In this document: one piece after another, positions 32,193 to 42,969 of the stretch | Position numbering within the stretch: the first letter of the stretch is position 1 | How the letters are laid out: every line of letters begins with the position of its first letter | Assembly (NCBI RefSeq): GCF_016135805.1 | Contig: NZ_JADWOX010000008.1 | Span: 168,618-232,617, forward strand | Length of the DNA stretch: 64,000 bases | Reading direction: 5' to 3' | Source of the DNA: Caulobacter hibisci | GTDB lineage: Bacteria; Pseudomonadota; Alphaproteobacteria; Caulobacterales; Caulobacteraceae | Notes under the pieces: generated by a model | Told to the model about the DNA's origin: nothing | The model's database searches: none | What the model saw: the letters and a program-made list of their open reading frames with translations, nothing else | Position numbers and translations under genes: made by a program

Positions 32193-33212
32193 ATGCATCG
32201 TCGTATTCTGGGTCGCGTTCTCGCCGGTTTGGCGCTCGCTTTCGCCGTTGCGGCTCCCGCCGCCGCCCTGGCCGAGGCAAAAAAGCCGCTCTACCGCGAC
32301 CCGGTGTTCGACGGCGCGGCCGACGTCTCGATCGCCTGGGACAAGACCGACAGGCTGTGGCGGATGTTCTACACCAACCGCCGCGCGACGCTGAAACTGG
32401 AAGACCCCAAGGACGTCGCCTGGCTGCACGCCACGGCCATCGGCGTGGCGACCTCGAAGGACGGCCTGTCCTGGAAATACGCCGGCACGGCGAACATTCC
32501 CGCCGCCTGCACCGGCCAGACCCTGTGGGCGCCGGAGATCTTCACCGAGAACGGCGTCCACCACATGTGGCTGACCGTGGTGCCGGGGATCTTCCACCGC
32601 TGGAACCTGCCGGAGGCGGGCGCGAAGATCGTCCACCTCACCTCGACCGACCTCAAGGCCTGGACCTGCGCCGACACGCTCGAGCTAGGCTCGGACCGGG
32701 TGATCGACGCCGGCGTCATCAAGGCCCCGCAGGGCGGCTATCGCCTGTGGTTCAAGGACGAGCGCAAGAACAGCCGCATCTTCGTCGCCGACAGTCCCGA
32801 CCTGAAGACCTGGACCCTCCAGCCGGCCTTCGTTGCCGACTTCGCCGGCGAGGGCCCCAAGGTGTTCTTCTTCGGAGGCTGGTGGTGGATGATTGCCGAC
32901 GCCTGGAAGGGCCTGGCCGTGCTGCGCTCCAAGGACGCCGTGACCTGGGAGCGCCAGAGCGGCTTCATCCTCGACAAGCCGGGCAGCCAGCCAACCGACC
33001 GCGACCTCGGCCACCACCCCGACGTCGTCGTCAACGACGGCCGGGCGCTGCTCTACTACTTCGTCGGCCAGGGCAAGGAAAACGAGGCCAAGACCGACCC
33101 GACCTGGAACCAGCGCACGGTGATCCAGCTGGCGGAGCTGAAGGTGAAGGACGGGTGGCTGGCGGTGGATCGCGAGGCGGCCGTGACCAAGGGGCTGAAG
33201 AGGCCGAAATAG
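32193..33212 (+). CDS. Secreted glycosidase-like beta-propeller protein
   Basis: This encodes 339 residues. A signal peptide (RILGRVLAGLALAFAVAAPAAALA) is followed by repeats typical of five-bladed propellers of the GH43/GH32/GH117 superfamily: YRDPVFDGAADVSIAWDKTD, IGVATSKDGLSWKYAG, LWAPEIFTENGVHHMWLTVV and DRDLGHHPDVVVNDGRALLYY. The Asp and Glu residues in these positions could be catalytic. The ATG at 32193 is chosen because GGGAGG is just upstream and the signal peptide starts there. It is likely periplasmic or exported; the glycan substrate is unknown. Confidence 0.8.
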   Translation: MHRRILGRVLAGLALAFAVAAPAAALAEAKKPLYRDPVFDGAADVSIAWDKTDRLWRMFYTNRRATLKLEDPKDVAWLHATAIGVATSKDGLSWKYAGTANIPAACTGQTLWAPEIFTENGVHHMWLTVVPGIFHRWNLPEAGAKIVHLTSTDLKAWTCADTLELGSDRVIDAGVIKAPQGGYRLWFKDERKNSRIFVADSPDLKTWTLQPAFVADFAGEGPKVFFFGGWWWMIADAWKGLAVLRSKDAVTWERQSGFILDKPGSQPTDRDLGHHPDVVVNDGRALLYYFVGQGKENEAKTDPTWNQRTVIQLAELKVKDGWLAVDREAAVTKGLKRPK

Positions 33213-33352
33213 AAGAACCTCCCCCTCTGGGGGAGGCGGCCGAAGGCCGGTGGGGGGCCGTTTTCAGCTGCCGCTGAGGGGGCGATCTCCAACCACTCCC
33301 CCCACCGATCGCTTCGCGATCACCTCCCCCACAGGGGGAGGTTCCTGGCACC
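33213..33352. repeat. Large intergenic inverted repeat, type III
   Basis: The arms are CCTCCCCCTCTGGGGGAGGCGGCC...GGGGGGCCGTTTTCAGC and CACTCCCCCCACCGATCGCTTCGCGATCACCTCCCCCACAGGGGGAGG. Related copies occur at 53937, 55326 and 63905. It separates the convergent glycosidase-like gene and the gene ending at 33359. Confidence 0.85.
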
Positions 33353-33358
33353 CAAGCC

Positions 33359-34315
33359 TCAGGCCGCCCGGTGCGTGTGGATCACCTTCTGCGGGCCCTC
33401 GCGGAAGCGCTTTTCCGCCGTGACGATCCGCTCGCACAGGGCGTCCAGATCGCTCAGCAGCGAATAGGTGGCGTAGATCGGGATCTCCATCATCGCCACC
33501 TGAGCCCGGGGCATGAACTCGCAGTACTTCTTCCACGAGATGTGGTTGTCGCGGGCGTTCATGGCGCGCTGGCCCAGCGGATTCCACAGGTCCAGGTCCA
33601 TCAGCTCGTCCCGGCACTCCTTCATCACCGGCAGGGCGATGTAGAGGAACAGGAAGGTCGGGGTGGCGGCGCGGCTGAACTGCGGCTGCACCTGCATGTG
33701 CCAGATGCGGAAGGCCTCGAAGAAGTTGGCCTTGCGGGTCGGATCCGGCGGCAGCCAGGTGGCGTCCTGGTTGATGACCTCGGCGGCGCTGGCCGCGCGC
33801 TTGACCAGGTCGTCGGCGCTGCGGCCGCCGGCCATGGTCTTGGACAGGGCGCCGACCGGGATGTTCAGCTTGCGGGCCACGTCAGTGAAGCTGACCTGCT
33901 GGCCGCCCATCGGCGTGAACTGGCCGAAATTGGGCGCGTTGGGCGCCTTGGCGCGGCGGAAGGCGGCGGCCTCGTGGGCCAGCTTCTGCTCTTCGCGCTT
34001 CTTCTCGGCCTGTTGGCGGTCGAAGTCGGCCTCGTGCGCGGCCTGCTCGTCCGGCGTCATCCAGCGGGCGCGGCCGGGGCCGTAGGTGCGCTCGAGCCGG
34101 TTGATCAACACCAGCACGTGGTTTTCGGTCGGCCGCGGGCCGATGTCGCCGAGGAAGGCGCGGAAGTCGCGCCAGGTTCCGGTCACGCCGGTGCCGCGGC
34201 TCATCAGGATGTTGCGGTGGATCGAGGCCTCGCCCGCATATTTGCGGCAAAGCGTCTGCAGCGTCAGCCCCTGCAGGTCTTGATCCAGTTCGCTTCTGAC
34301 GTTCGCGTTCGACAA
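33359..34315 (-). CDS. Unrecognised conserved-looking protein, 318 residues
   Basis: I do not recognise this protein. It starts with TTG at 34315, supported by GGGGAGG at good spacing. The N-terminal 80 residues (LTLQTLCRKYAGEASIHRNI ... NHVLVLINRLERTYG) are followed by a charged helical stretch (QQAEKKREEQKLAHEAAAF). A possible helix-turn-helix comes next (VSFTDVARKLNIPVGALSKT), and a mixed C-terminal domain (FFEAFRIWHMQVQPQFSRAA ... YATYSLLSDLDALCERIV) ends the protein. There is no signal peptide or membrane helix. It is divergent from obgE. A DNA-binding role is a guess from the helix-turn-helix-like segment. Confidence 0.7.
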   Translation of the reverse strand: MSNANVRSELDQDLQGLTLQTLCRKYAGEASIHRNILMSRGTGVTGTWRDFRAFLGDIGPRPTENHVLVLINRLERTYGPGRARWMTPDEQAAHEADFDRQQAEKKREEQKLAHEAAAFRRAKAPNAPNFGQFTPMGGQQVSFTDVARKLNIPVGALSKTMAGGRSADDLVKRAASAAEVINQDATWLPPDPTRKANFFEAFRIWHMQVQPQFSRAATPTFLFLYIALPVMKECRDELMDLDLWNPLGQRAMNARDNHISWKKYCEFMPRAQVAMMEIPIYATYSLLSDLDALCERIVTAEKRFREGPQKVIHTHRAA

Positions 34316-34386
34316 CGCCAGCCTCCCCGCCCACGTGAAATAGAGAATTCTCGCCCCGGGACCGTTTGTCGCACCTCGACGTTTAA

Positions 34387-36725
<2,339 letters not shown>

Positions 36726-36864
36726 TCTTTCTCCCCTAGCGGGAGAAGGTGGCGGCGAAGCCGACGGATGAGGGGTCGAAAGGCCTCTCCGCCAACGCCT
36801 GAGAGACCCCTCACCCGACCTCCCTCCGGGAGGCCACCCTCTCCCGCAAGGGGAGAGGGATTAT
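36726..36864. repeat. Large intergenic inverted repeat, type I
   Basis: TTTCTCCCCTAGCGGGAGAAGG...GGATGAGGGGTCGAAAGGCC pairs with CTGAGAGACCCCTCACCCGACC...CTCTCCCGCAAGGGGAGAGG. It lies between the convergent proB and alpha/beta-hydrolase genes. Confidence 0.85.
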
Positions 36865-37775
36865 TTCAGAAACCCCTCCACCGCCTTGGCGAACGCCTCC
36901 GGCTGGTCGGCCATGATGAAGTGGCGGCTGTTGTCGACCCGCACCAGCGTCACGCCGGGCAAGGCGGCGTATTCTCGCGTCCACAGGGCGGAGACCACGC
37001 CGGGCGGCAGCGCGCTCTCGGGATCGACGGCGTAGACGGCGGTCACCGGCAGCTTCAGCGCCGCCAGGCCCGGCCGGGCGTCCAGCGTCATCACCTCCGA
37101 CAGCGCCTTGGCCACGGCCCGGCGGTCGGAGGCCAGCGACCAGGCGACGATGGCCTCCTGCGTGGCCGGGGTGCGCGACAGGCCCTTGGCGGTGGCGGCC
37201 TGCTGGGCGGCGAAGGCCTCCGGGCTGGCCGACAGGACGCCCGCGGCCATGCGGTCGGCGAACGGTCTGGCGCTCTGCGCCGTGGCGGTCGGACCGAACA
37301 TGGCGCTGTAGAACGGCAGGCTGTCGACGGTCATCAGCCGGCCGACCAGCTCCGGATGGCGCTGAGCCAGCAGCAGGCCCGACAGGCCGCCCATCGAGTG
37401 GCCGATCACCGCCGGCTTCGACAGTCCGGCCGCGCGGACATAGTCGGCCAGCGCCTCGACCGCCGGATCGACGAACGGCCCGTCGCCGCCGCTCCAGGCC
37501 TGGCCGGCGAAGCCCGACAGCTGCACCAGGTGGACGCGATGCGTGGCCTTCAGCCGGTCGGCCAGCGGCCGGAACGCTTCGCGCGACGAGGCCAGGCCCG
37601 GGATCAGGATCACGTCCGGCCCCTGCCCCACCACCTCGACCGTCAGCCGATCGGCGGTGAAGCCGGCCGGCGCGGCGCGGGCGGCGGCCACGGCCAGGCC
37701 AAGGCCCAGCAGGGCGGCCAGGATGATGACGCAGGCGCGCGCGATCGCGCGGCCGCCAAGGATGGCGAACGACAT
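36861..37775 (-). CDS. Alpha/beta hydrolase, exported or membrane-anchored
   Basis: This encodes 304 residues. An N-terminal hydrophobic segment (ARACVIILAALLGLGLAVAA) probably acts as a signal peptide. The fold is clear: oxyanion region ILIPGLASSREAF, nucleophile elbow GHSMGGLSG, an acid in VYAVDPES and the catalytic His in DNSRHFIMADQPEAF. It may be an esterase or lipase-like enzyme of unknown substrate. It ends at a type I repeat and begins 40 bases from the XRE regulator's end on the same strand. Confidence 0.88.
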   Translation of the reverse strand: MSFAILGGRAIARACVIILAALLGLGLAVAAARAAPAGFTADRLTVEVVGQGPDVILIPGLASSREAFRPLADRLKATHRVHLVQLSGFAGQAWSGGDGPFVDPAVEALADYVRAAGLSKPAVIGHSMGGLSGLLLAQRHPELVGRLMTVDSLPFYSAMFGPTATAQSARPFADRMAAGVLSASPEAFAAQQAATAKGLSRTPATQEAIVAWSLASDRRAVAKALSEVMTLDARPGLAALKLPVTAVYAVDPESALPPGVVSALWTREYAALPGVTLVRVDNSRHFIMADQPEAFAKAVEGFLK

Positions 37776-37815
37776 GGCTCTCTCCAGTCTTCGTTGTTTT
37801 GGGGAAACGACGTCC

Positions 37816-38016
37816 TCAGCGGACGTGCGGGTTCTCGAAGATCTCTTCGATCGGCCGCTCGAACACGGCGGCGATGCGGTAGGCCAGATCGAGCGAGGGA
37901 TCGTGCTTCTCGGTCTCCAGGGCGTTGACCGCCTGCCGCGAGACGTTGAGCACCTGGCCCAGCTGTTCCTGGGTCCAGCCGCGCTCGATGCGCAGCAGCT
38001 TCAGGCGGTTCTTCAT
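37816..38016 (-). CDS. XRE-family transcriptional regulator, small
   Basis: This 66-residue protein is one Cro/CI-type helix-turn-helix domain: LKLLRIERGWTQEQLGQVLN, VSRQAVNALETEKHDPSLDL, then IAAVFERPIEEIFENP. Such short regulators are often paired with a membrane protein that senses a signal. Its ATG overlaps the stop of the upstream membrane-protein gene (ATGA). The cluster of TGTCA/TGACA half-sites at 38446-38489 upstream of the pair is a likely operator. Confidence 0.92.
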   Translation of the reverse strand: MKNRLKLLRIERGWTQEQLGQVLNVSRQAVNALETEKHDPSLDLAYRIAAVFERPIEEIFENPHVR

Positions 38017-38417
38017 CGCGTGCTCCGGATGAACGGCGAGACGACGCCGAACGCCCCCCAGAACAGCGGATAGATCAGCCAGCCCGGCGCGTGCGGGGCA
38101 TGGGCGTAGCTCTCGCCGAAGCCCCAGACCGAGAACAGCGCCATGGCCACGCCCGCCGCCACGATGAACTGCCGGGCCACCAGGGCGCGCACGAACTCGT
38201 CGGACTCCGACATCAGGGCCAGGGTCGCCCAGATCTGCCCGACCACCGGCGCCGAGACCACCAGGGCCAGCGCCCAGGCGGCGACAGGGGACCTGATGTC
38301 GTCGAAGGCGCCGAAGATCGCTCCGACATTGACCAGCACGTAGGGCGCCATGAACGCCCAGGTCCTGATCGCGTAGCGCTTGTGCGCCGAAGTCTGGAAC
38401 TTGCCGATCGCCAGCAT
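38013..38417 (-). CDS. Small four-helix membrane protein paired with XRE regulator
   Basis: This encodes 134 residues with four hydrophobic helices (IRTWAFMAPYVLVNVGAIFGAF; AAWALALVVSAPVVGQIWATLA; FIVAAGVAMALFSVWGFGES; LIYPLFWGAFGVVSPFI). I do not recognise a specific family, although DUF2178-like proteins have the same partner and layout. GGGAGG supports the ATG at 38417. It is translationally coupled to the XRE regulator. A signal-sensing or regulator-sequestering role is plausible, not shown. Confidence 0.75.
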   Translation of the reverse strand: MLAIGKFQTSAHKRYAIRTWAFMAPYVLVNVGAIFGAFDDIRSPVAAWALALVVSAPVVGQIWATLALMSESDEFVRALVARQFIVAAGVAMALFSVWGFGESYAHAPHAPGWLIYPLFWGAFGVVSPFIRSTR

Positions 38418-38445
38418 GGCTCGCCTCCCGTTGATGTAAGGCAAA

Positions 38446-38489
38446 CCTGACACGGACAAAATGTCATGTCAACCTGACACAATGTCAGG
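38446..38489. promoter_or_regulatory. Probable operator cluster for the XRE regulator
   Basis: A perfect inverted repeat CCTGACA-CAA-TGTCAGG lies at 38473-38489. A further CCTGACA at 38446-38452 and TGTCATG at 38462-38468 form a second, looser site. All lie in the upstream region of the membrane-protein/XRE pair. The arrangement fits autoregulation by a small XRE repressor. Confidence 0.65.
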
Positions 38490-38576
38490 AAAACACGACC
38501 TCGCTTTGAGGGCGCCGACGGTTGCTAATTTCTTTTGGCTCCCGTCATTGTGGATCTCATTTGGACGGGGGCGGCG

Positions 38577-39423
38577 ATGATCGGATGGACGGCGACGGCA
38601 ATGCTGGCCCTGGCGATGGCGCTGGCCGATCCGTGGAGTGTTCGGGCCGGCGACACGTCCGAAGCCTTCGCCGCGCGGCTGAAGGCCCGGGAGGCCGAGG
38701 CCCTGGCCCGGCCGCTGGACATCGCCGCCGCCGATGACCTGGCCAGCCTGCGTCTGGCAGGAGCCAGCGCCTCGGCCGCCGACTACGCCGCGCGGTCGGC
38801 TCGCCTGGACGCAGCCCTCGCCCGGAGCGAGGCCGAGATCGCCGCCCTGCGCGCCGCCTCCGGACCGGCCGACAGCCGCTGGATGAAGGACCGCGACGCC
38901 GCGACCGACCCCGACGCCCGGGACCTGTTCGCCCGCGTAGACTTCGACCAGCGGCTGATGCGCTACGGCGGCGATCTCGACGGTCCTGAGGGCAAGGCCT
39001 TGCAGACCATGATCGAGGCCCGCGTCAATCGCGAGGTCGCCGCCAACGCCGCGTGGCTGAAGGGCGTGCTGGCGCGCATCGGCTGGTTCGACATCTCGCG
39101 CCATGGCGAGGAGGCCTCGCAGGCCGCCTGGTTGTTGGTGCAGCATGCTGATCACGATCCGGCCTGGCAGGTCGCGGTGCTGGCCGACCTGAAGCCGCGG
39201 GTCGCCCGCGGCGACATGCAGGGGAAATACTACGCCTACCTTGACCGATCGGGTGGCGGTGAACGCCGGCCGCGCCCAGACCTACGGCACGCAGGGCGGC
39301 TGCAAGGGTCCCGCCGACTGGCGGCCCGATCCGGTGATCGATCCCGAGGGGCTGGAGGCTCGCCGCGCCGCCGTCGGCCTGGAGCCGATCGCCGCCTATG
39401 CCGCCAAGTTCGGTTGCCGGTGA
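38577..39423 (+). pseudogene. DUF6624-like protein gene broken by a frameshift
   Basis: One frame encodes a signal peptide (MIGWTATAMLALAMALADPW), a helical middle and then DFDQRLMRYGGDLDGPEGKA ... AWLVQHADHDPAW-like residues up to GKYYAYL at about 39240. The natural continuation, TDRVAVNAGRAQTYGTQGG and on to AAYAAKFGCR-stop, is in the next frame up to 39423. Removing one T from CCTTGACC at 39239-39246 restores one protein of about 281 residues. LTDRVAVNxGRxQxYGTQ is characteristic of the DUF6624 domain. This is either a real disruption or a base error. Its role is unknown. Confidence 0.78.
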
Positions 39424-39522
39424 CAGGCTTTCTCGCGCCAGCGCCAGCATTTGGCCATTTCCCCCGGGGAACAAAGCGCCTAGGTAAGGCTCACTCTGAG
39501 CATATCCGGGGACGGACGAGCG

Positions 39523-40797
39523 ATGGACGATGCGGCCGGCGGCCTGCAGGCGACGATGAGGGCGATGGGCCAGGCGGCCCGTGAGGGCGCGCGCGCCCTG
39601 CGCCTCGCCACGCCAGCCCAGCGCACCGCCGCCCTGACCGCCATCGCCGCCGCCATCCGCGCCGACGCCTCCGCCATCCTGGCCGCCAACGCCCGCGACC
39701 TCGAGAAGGCCGGCGCCAACGGTCTGACCGCGCCGATGGTCGAGCGGCTGATGCTCAACGAAGCGCGCCTGGAAGGCGTGGCCGCCGGCGTCGAGGCCGT
39801 GGCCGCCATCCCCGATCCGCTCGGTGTCGAGACCTCGCGCTGGACCCGGCCCAACGGCCTGGACATCGCCCGCGTGCGCACGCCGATCGGCGTCATCGCC
39901 ATGATCTTCGAGAGCCGTCCGAACGTGACGGCCGACGCCGCCGCCCTGACCCTGCGCTCGGGCAACGCCGTGATCCTGCGCGGCGGGTCGGAGTGCATCG
40001 AGTCCAACCTCGCCATCCACGCCGCCGTGCTGAAGGGCCTGGAGGCCGCCGGCCTGCCGGCCCAGGTGGTGCAGATGGTCCGGACCACCGACCGCGCCGC
40101 CGTCGGCGCCATCCTGTCGGGCCTGGACCGCTCCATCGATCTGATCATTCCGCGCGGCGGCAAGAGCCTGGTCGCCCGCGTCCAGGCCGAGGCCCGCGCC
40201 CCGGTGCTGGGCCACCTGGAAGGCCTCAACCACGTCTTCGTGCACGCCGCCGCCGACCTGGAAAAAGCCGTGGCCATCGTGCTGAACGCCAAGATGCGCC
40301 GCGTCTCGGTGTGCGGCTCGGCCGAGACCCTGCTGGTCGACCGCGCGGCCGCCGCAGAACTGCTGCCGCCGATCGCCGAGGCGCTGATCCAGGCCGGCTG
40401 CGAAATTCGTGGCGACGATGCCGCGCGCGCCATCGTCGCTGGCCTCGAGACCGCGACGGTCGAGGACTGGACCACCGAATATCTCGCCCCGATCATCGCC
40501 CTGGCCGTGGTCGACGGCGTCGCCGGCGCGGCCGAGCACATCGCCGCCTACGGCTCGGGCCATACCGACGCCATCGTCACCGAGGACGAAGCGGCGGCCG
40601 AGGCCTTCATCAGCCAGGTCGACAGCGCCATCGTGCTGGTCAACGCCTCGACCCAATTCGCCGACGGCGGCGAATTCGGCTTCGGAGCCGAGATCGGCAT
40701 CGCCACCGACAAGCTACACGCCCGCGGCCCGGTCGGGGCCGAGCAACTGACGACGTTCAAGTATGTGGTTCGCGGGACCGGCCAGACTCGTCCCTGA
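39523..40797 (+). CDS. proA: Glutamate-5-semialdehyde dehydrogenase (gamma-glutamyl phosphate reductase)
   Basis: This encodes 424 residues, the second enzyme of proline synthesis. Family motifs include [56 protein letters not shown], the catalytic Cys in [15 protein letters not shown] and [20 protein letters not shown]. The length is normal. The nadD gene overlaps its last 35 bases, so the two are coupled. proB is upstream at 35592, so the pro genes are near but not adjacent. Confidence 0.98.
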   Translation: MDDAAGGLQATMRAMGQAAREGARALRLATPAQRTAALTAIAAAIRADASAILAANARDLEKAGANGLTAPMVERLMLNEARLEGVAAGVEAVAAIPDPLGVETSRWTRPNGLDIARVRTPIGVIAMIFESRPNVTADAAALTLRSGNAVILRGGSECIESNLAIHAAVLKGLEAAGLPAQVVQMVRTTDRAAVGAILSGLDRSIDLIIPRGGKSLVARVQAEARAPVLGHLEGLNHVFVHAAADLEKAVAIVLNAKMRRVSVCGSAETLLVDRAAAAELLPPIAEALIQAGCEIRGDDAARAIVAGLETATVEDWTTEYLAPIIALAVVDGVAGAAEHIAAYGSGHTDAIVTEDEAAAEAFISQVDSAIVLVNASTQFADGGEFGFGAEIGIATDKLHARGPVGAEQLTTFKYVVRGTGQTRP

Positions 40798-41416
40798 GGC
40801 CGGCCGTCCCAGCGCCCAGCGCCTCGGCTTCCACCTGGAGCCGGGGATGCGCGTCGGGCTGTTCGGCGGCAGCTTCAACCCGGCGCACGAGGGCCACGCC
40901 CACGTGGCCGAGACGGCGAAGCATCGCCTGGGCCTGGACCGGGTGATCTGGCTGGTTTCGCCGCAAAACCCGCTGAAGTCCTCACACGAGACCCGCCCCC
41001 TGCCCGAGCGCATGGACGCGGCCCGCCGCTGGGCGCGCGGCCCGGGGATGATCGTCTCCGACGCCGAGACCCGCCTGGGCTCGCAATACACCATCGACAC
41101 CCTGCGGGTGCTGAAAGCCCGCTATCCGGGCGTGAAGTTCGTCTGGGTGATGGGCGCCGACAGCCTGGCCACCTTCCACCGCTGGCGCGGCTGGACCCAG
41201 ATCATGCGCTCGGTGCCGGTCGCCGTGGTCTCGCGGCCGTGGGCGGCGCTGAAGGCCCGCACCTCGCCGGCCGCCCGCCGCTTCGCCTTCGCCCGCCGCC
41301 CGGCCAGCGCCGCCGCCACGATCGCCGACGCCGACACGCCGGCCTGGGTCTACCTGACCGGCCCGCTGAACTTCGCCTCCTCCACGGCCCTGCGGGCGCG
41401 GCAGAGCAAGGGCTGA
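40763..41416 (+). CDS. nadD: Nicotinate-nucleotide adenylyltransferase
   Basis: This encodes 217 residues and makes deamido-NAD from nicotinate mononucleotide and ATP. The nucleotidyltransferase motif [17 protein letters not shown] lies after an N-terminal extension of about 28 residues. [35 protein letters not shown] and the C-terminal SSTALRAR (ISSTxxR motif) also fit. The start at 40763 overlaps proA; an internal ATG at 40847 is an alternative that would begin right before the motif. Confidence 0.95.
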   Translation: MWFAGPARLVPEAGRPSAQRLGFHLEPGMRVGLFGGSFNPAHEGHAHVAETAKHRLGLDRVIWLVSPQNPLKSSHETRPLPERMDAARRWARGPGMIVSDAETRLGSQYTIDTLRVLKARYPGVKFVWVMGADSLATFHRWRGWTQIMRSVPVAVVSRPWAALKARTSPAARRFAFARRPASAAATIADADTPAWVYLTGPLNFASSTALRARQSKG

Positions 41417-41524
41417 TCAGCACCCGGAACGCGGCCGAATCCGCCTGCGACCACGATCCCCCTCACGTTTCGAGTCTTTCCGTGCTAAGGGAGGCTTTGC
41501 GCGAAGCCAATAAGGAGCATTCCG

Positions 41525-41965
41525 CTGCGTAGCGACCCCGCGCCGACGGCGCACGAGGGACCGGCTCAAGCCGACTCCTCGACTGAAAATCCGACGCTCA
41601 GTACGGACCTGAACATCAAGGCGCTCGAGACGCTGATCCTCTCGCGCCTCGACGACGACAAGGCCCAGGACATCGTCCACATCGACCTCACGGACAAGAG
41701 CTCCGTGGCCGACAGCCTGATCGTGGCGTCCGGCCGCTCGCATCGTCACGTCGGCGCTCTCGCCGACCACGTGCTGCGCGCGCTGAAGGACCACGGCCTG
41801 GGCAAGGCCCGGGTCGAAGGCCTGCCGCACTGCGACTGGGTGCTGATCGACGCCGGCGACGTCGTCGTTCACCTGTTCCGCCCCGAGGTGCGCAGCTTCT
41901 ACAACATCGAGAAGATCTGGGCCGTCGACGCCCCGCACCGGATGCCGGCGGCGACGTCGAACTGA
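41525..41965 (+). CDS. rsfS: Ribosomal silencing factor RsfS (CTG start proposed)
   Basis: The reading frame carries the RsfS/Iojap fold: LNIKALETLILSRLDDDKAQ, DIVHIDLTDKSSVADSLIVA, SGRSHRHVGALADHVLRAL, CDWVLIDAGDVVVHLFRPEV and SFYNIEKIWAVD. RsfS binds L14 and blocks subunit joining in starvation. The frame has no ATG, GTG or TTG before 41705, which would cut off a third of the domain. AAGGAG (41512-41517) is 7 bases before CTG at 41525, giving 146 residues starting LRSDPAPTAHEG. An ATT at 41519 is too close to the Shine-Dalgarno sequence. It follows nadD, the conserved order. Confidence 0.9.
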   Translation: MRSDPAPTAHEGPAQADSSTENPTLSTDLNIKALETLILSRLDDDKAQDIVHIDLTDKSSVADSLIVASGRSHRHVGALADHVLRALKDHGLGKARVEGLPHCDWVLIDAGDVVVHLFRPEVRSFYNIEKIWAVDAPHRMPAATSN

Positions 41966-41981
41966 TCTCTCGCAGGACGGG

Positions 41982-42011
41982 CCTCGCCCCTGAGCAACGC
42001 TCGGGGCGGGG
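41982..42011. other. GC-rich hairpin between rsfS and rlmH
   Basis: CCTCGCCCC-T-GAGC pairs with GCTC-GGGGCGGGG around AAC, with one bulged T. There is no T-run, so it is probably an mRNA processing or stabilising stem inside the operon, though weak termination is possible. Confidence 0.55.
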
Positions 42012-42032
42012 TCTCGCCACGCTCTCCCCAAA

Positions 42033-42497
42033 ATGAAGATCACCATCCTCACCGTCGGGAAGCTCGGCCGCATGGTCGAGGCGCAGCTGGCGCTGGACTA
42101 TGCGTCCCGCGCCACGGCGTCGGGCCGCGCCCTGGCGCTGGGTCCCGTCGAGATCCTCGAGGTCGAGGCCCGCAAGCCGGGCAAGGCCGCCGAGGCCGAG
42201 GTGCTGCGCCCGCATCTGGAGGGCGCCTACGTCATCGCCTGCGACGAGCACGGCAAGGTCCACACCTCGCGAGCCTTCGCCGGGCGGCTGGAGCGGCTGC
42301 GCGACGACGGCCAGCGCAGGATCGTGTTCCTGATCGGCGGCGCCGACGGGCTGGATCCGTCGATCCTGGCGGGCGCCAACGAGCTCCTGGCCTTCGGCCC
42401 CCAGACCTGGCCGCACGCCCTGGCCCGCGCCATGCTGGCCGAGCAGATCTACCGCGCCGTCACCATCCTGGCGGGCTCGCCCTATCACCGGGATTGA
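42033..42497 (+). CDS. rlmH: 23S rRNA (pseudouridine1915-N3)-methyltransferase RlmH
   Basis: This 154-residue SPOUT methyltransferase methylates pseudouridine 1915 in helix 69. Family motifs are MKITILTVGKLG, the SAM-binding knot VFLIGGADGLDPSI and the C-terminal TWPHALARAMLAEQIYRAVTILAGSPYHRD (in parts: HALARAMLAEQIYRA and AGSPYHRD). The terminal Y-H-R binding residues are intact. It follows rsfS by 67 bases. Confidence 0.98.
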   Translation: MKITILTVGKLGRMVEAQLALDYASRATASGRALALGPVEILEVEARKPGKAAEAEVLRPHLEGAYVIACDEHGKVHTSRAFAGRLERLRDDGQRRIVFLIGGADGLDPSILAGANELLAFGPQTWPHALARAMLAEQIYRAVTILAGSPYHRD

Positions 42498-42518
42498 GGA
42501 TGGCGCGAGCCTCCGCGA

Positions 42519-42896
42519 TCAGCTTCTGTACTTGAAGATCCCCAAGCTGTTGCCCTCGGTGTCCTTGGCGTAGAAGAACGAGCCCACCGGGATCTCGATG
42601 ACGTCCGACAGGACCTCTCCGCCGCCCTTCCTGACGCGGTCCATCGCATCGGCCAGCGCATCGCCGATGGCGAAATGGGTCGTCGCGCCGGCGCCGTCCA
42701 CGGCTGGCTTTCCGGGATAGATATGGCCCACCGCGTGAGCCCCCTCGGCGTGCGGCAGCAGCCAGATCGGGTTCGGGCCGCCGTCCTGCCGAGTCAGCTC
42801 GCCTTCGAGCAGGGTTTCGTAGAACTTGCACGCCCGTTCGGGATCCGCGACCGGGATCTCGGTGAATACGATCTGCGCTTCGCTGACATCGACCAT
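42519..42896 (-). CDS. VOC family protein (glyoxalase-like)
   Basis: This encodes 125 residues with the paired beta-alpha-beta-beta-beta units of the vicinal oxygen chelate fold: FTEIPVADPERACKFYETLL at the N-terminus and IEIPVGSFFYAKDTEGNSLGI near the end. The metal ligands of true glyoxalase I are not clearly conserved. The product may be an antibiotic-binding or small-molecule protein. Its stop is 21 bases from the convergent rlmH. A perfect palindrome upstream may control it. Confidence 0.85.
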   Translation of the reverse strand: MVDVSEAQIVFTEIPVADPERACKFYETLLEGELTRQDGGPNPIWLLPHAEGAHAVGHIYPGKPAVDGAGATTHFAIGDALADAMDRVRKGGGEVLSDVIEIPVGSFFYAKDTEGNSLGIFKYRS

Positions 42897-42941
42897 CGGC
42901 TTGTTCCTCCTGCGTCGAACACGCCATTCTTCTTTTCACAG

Positions 42942-42969
42942 CCCTGCTGACACCCTGCTGTCAGCAGGG
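42942..42969. promoter_or_regulatory. Perfect 11-base inverted repeat upstream of the VOC gene
   Basis: CCCTGCTGACA (42942-42952) and TGTCAGCAGGG (42959-42969) are exact inverted copies with a 6-base spacer. The site is 46 bases upstream of the VOC start codon and about 115 bases upstream of the EnvC-like gene. It could be an operator for either divergent gene. Confidence 0.6.
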
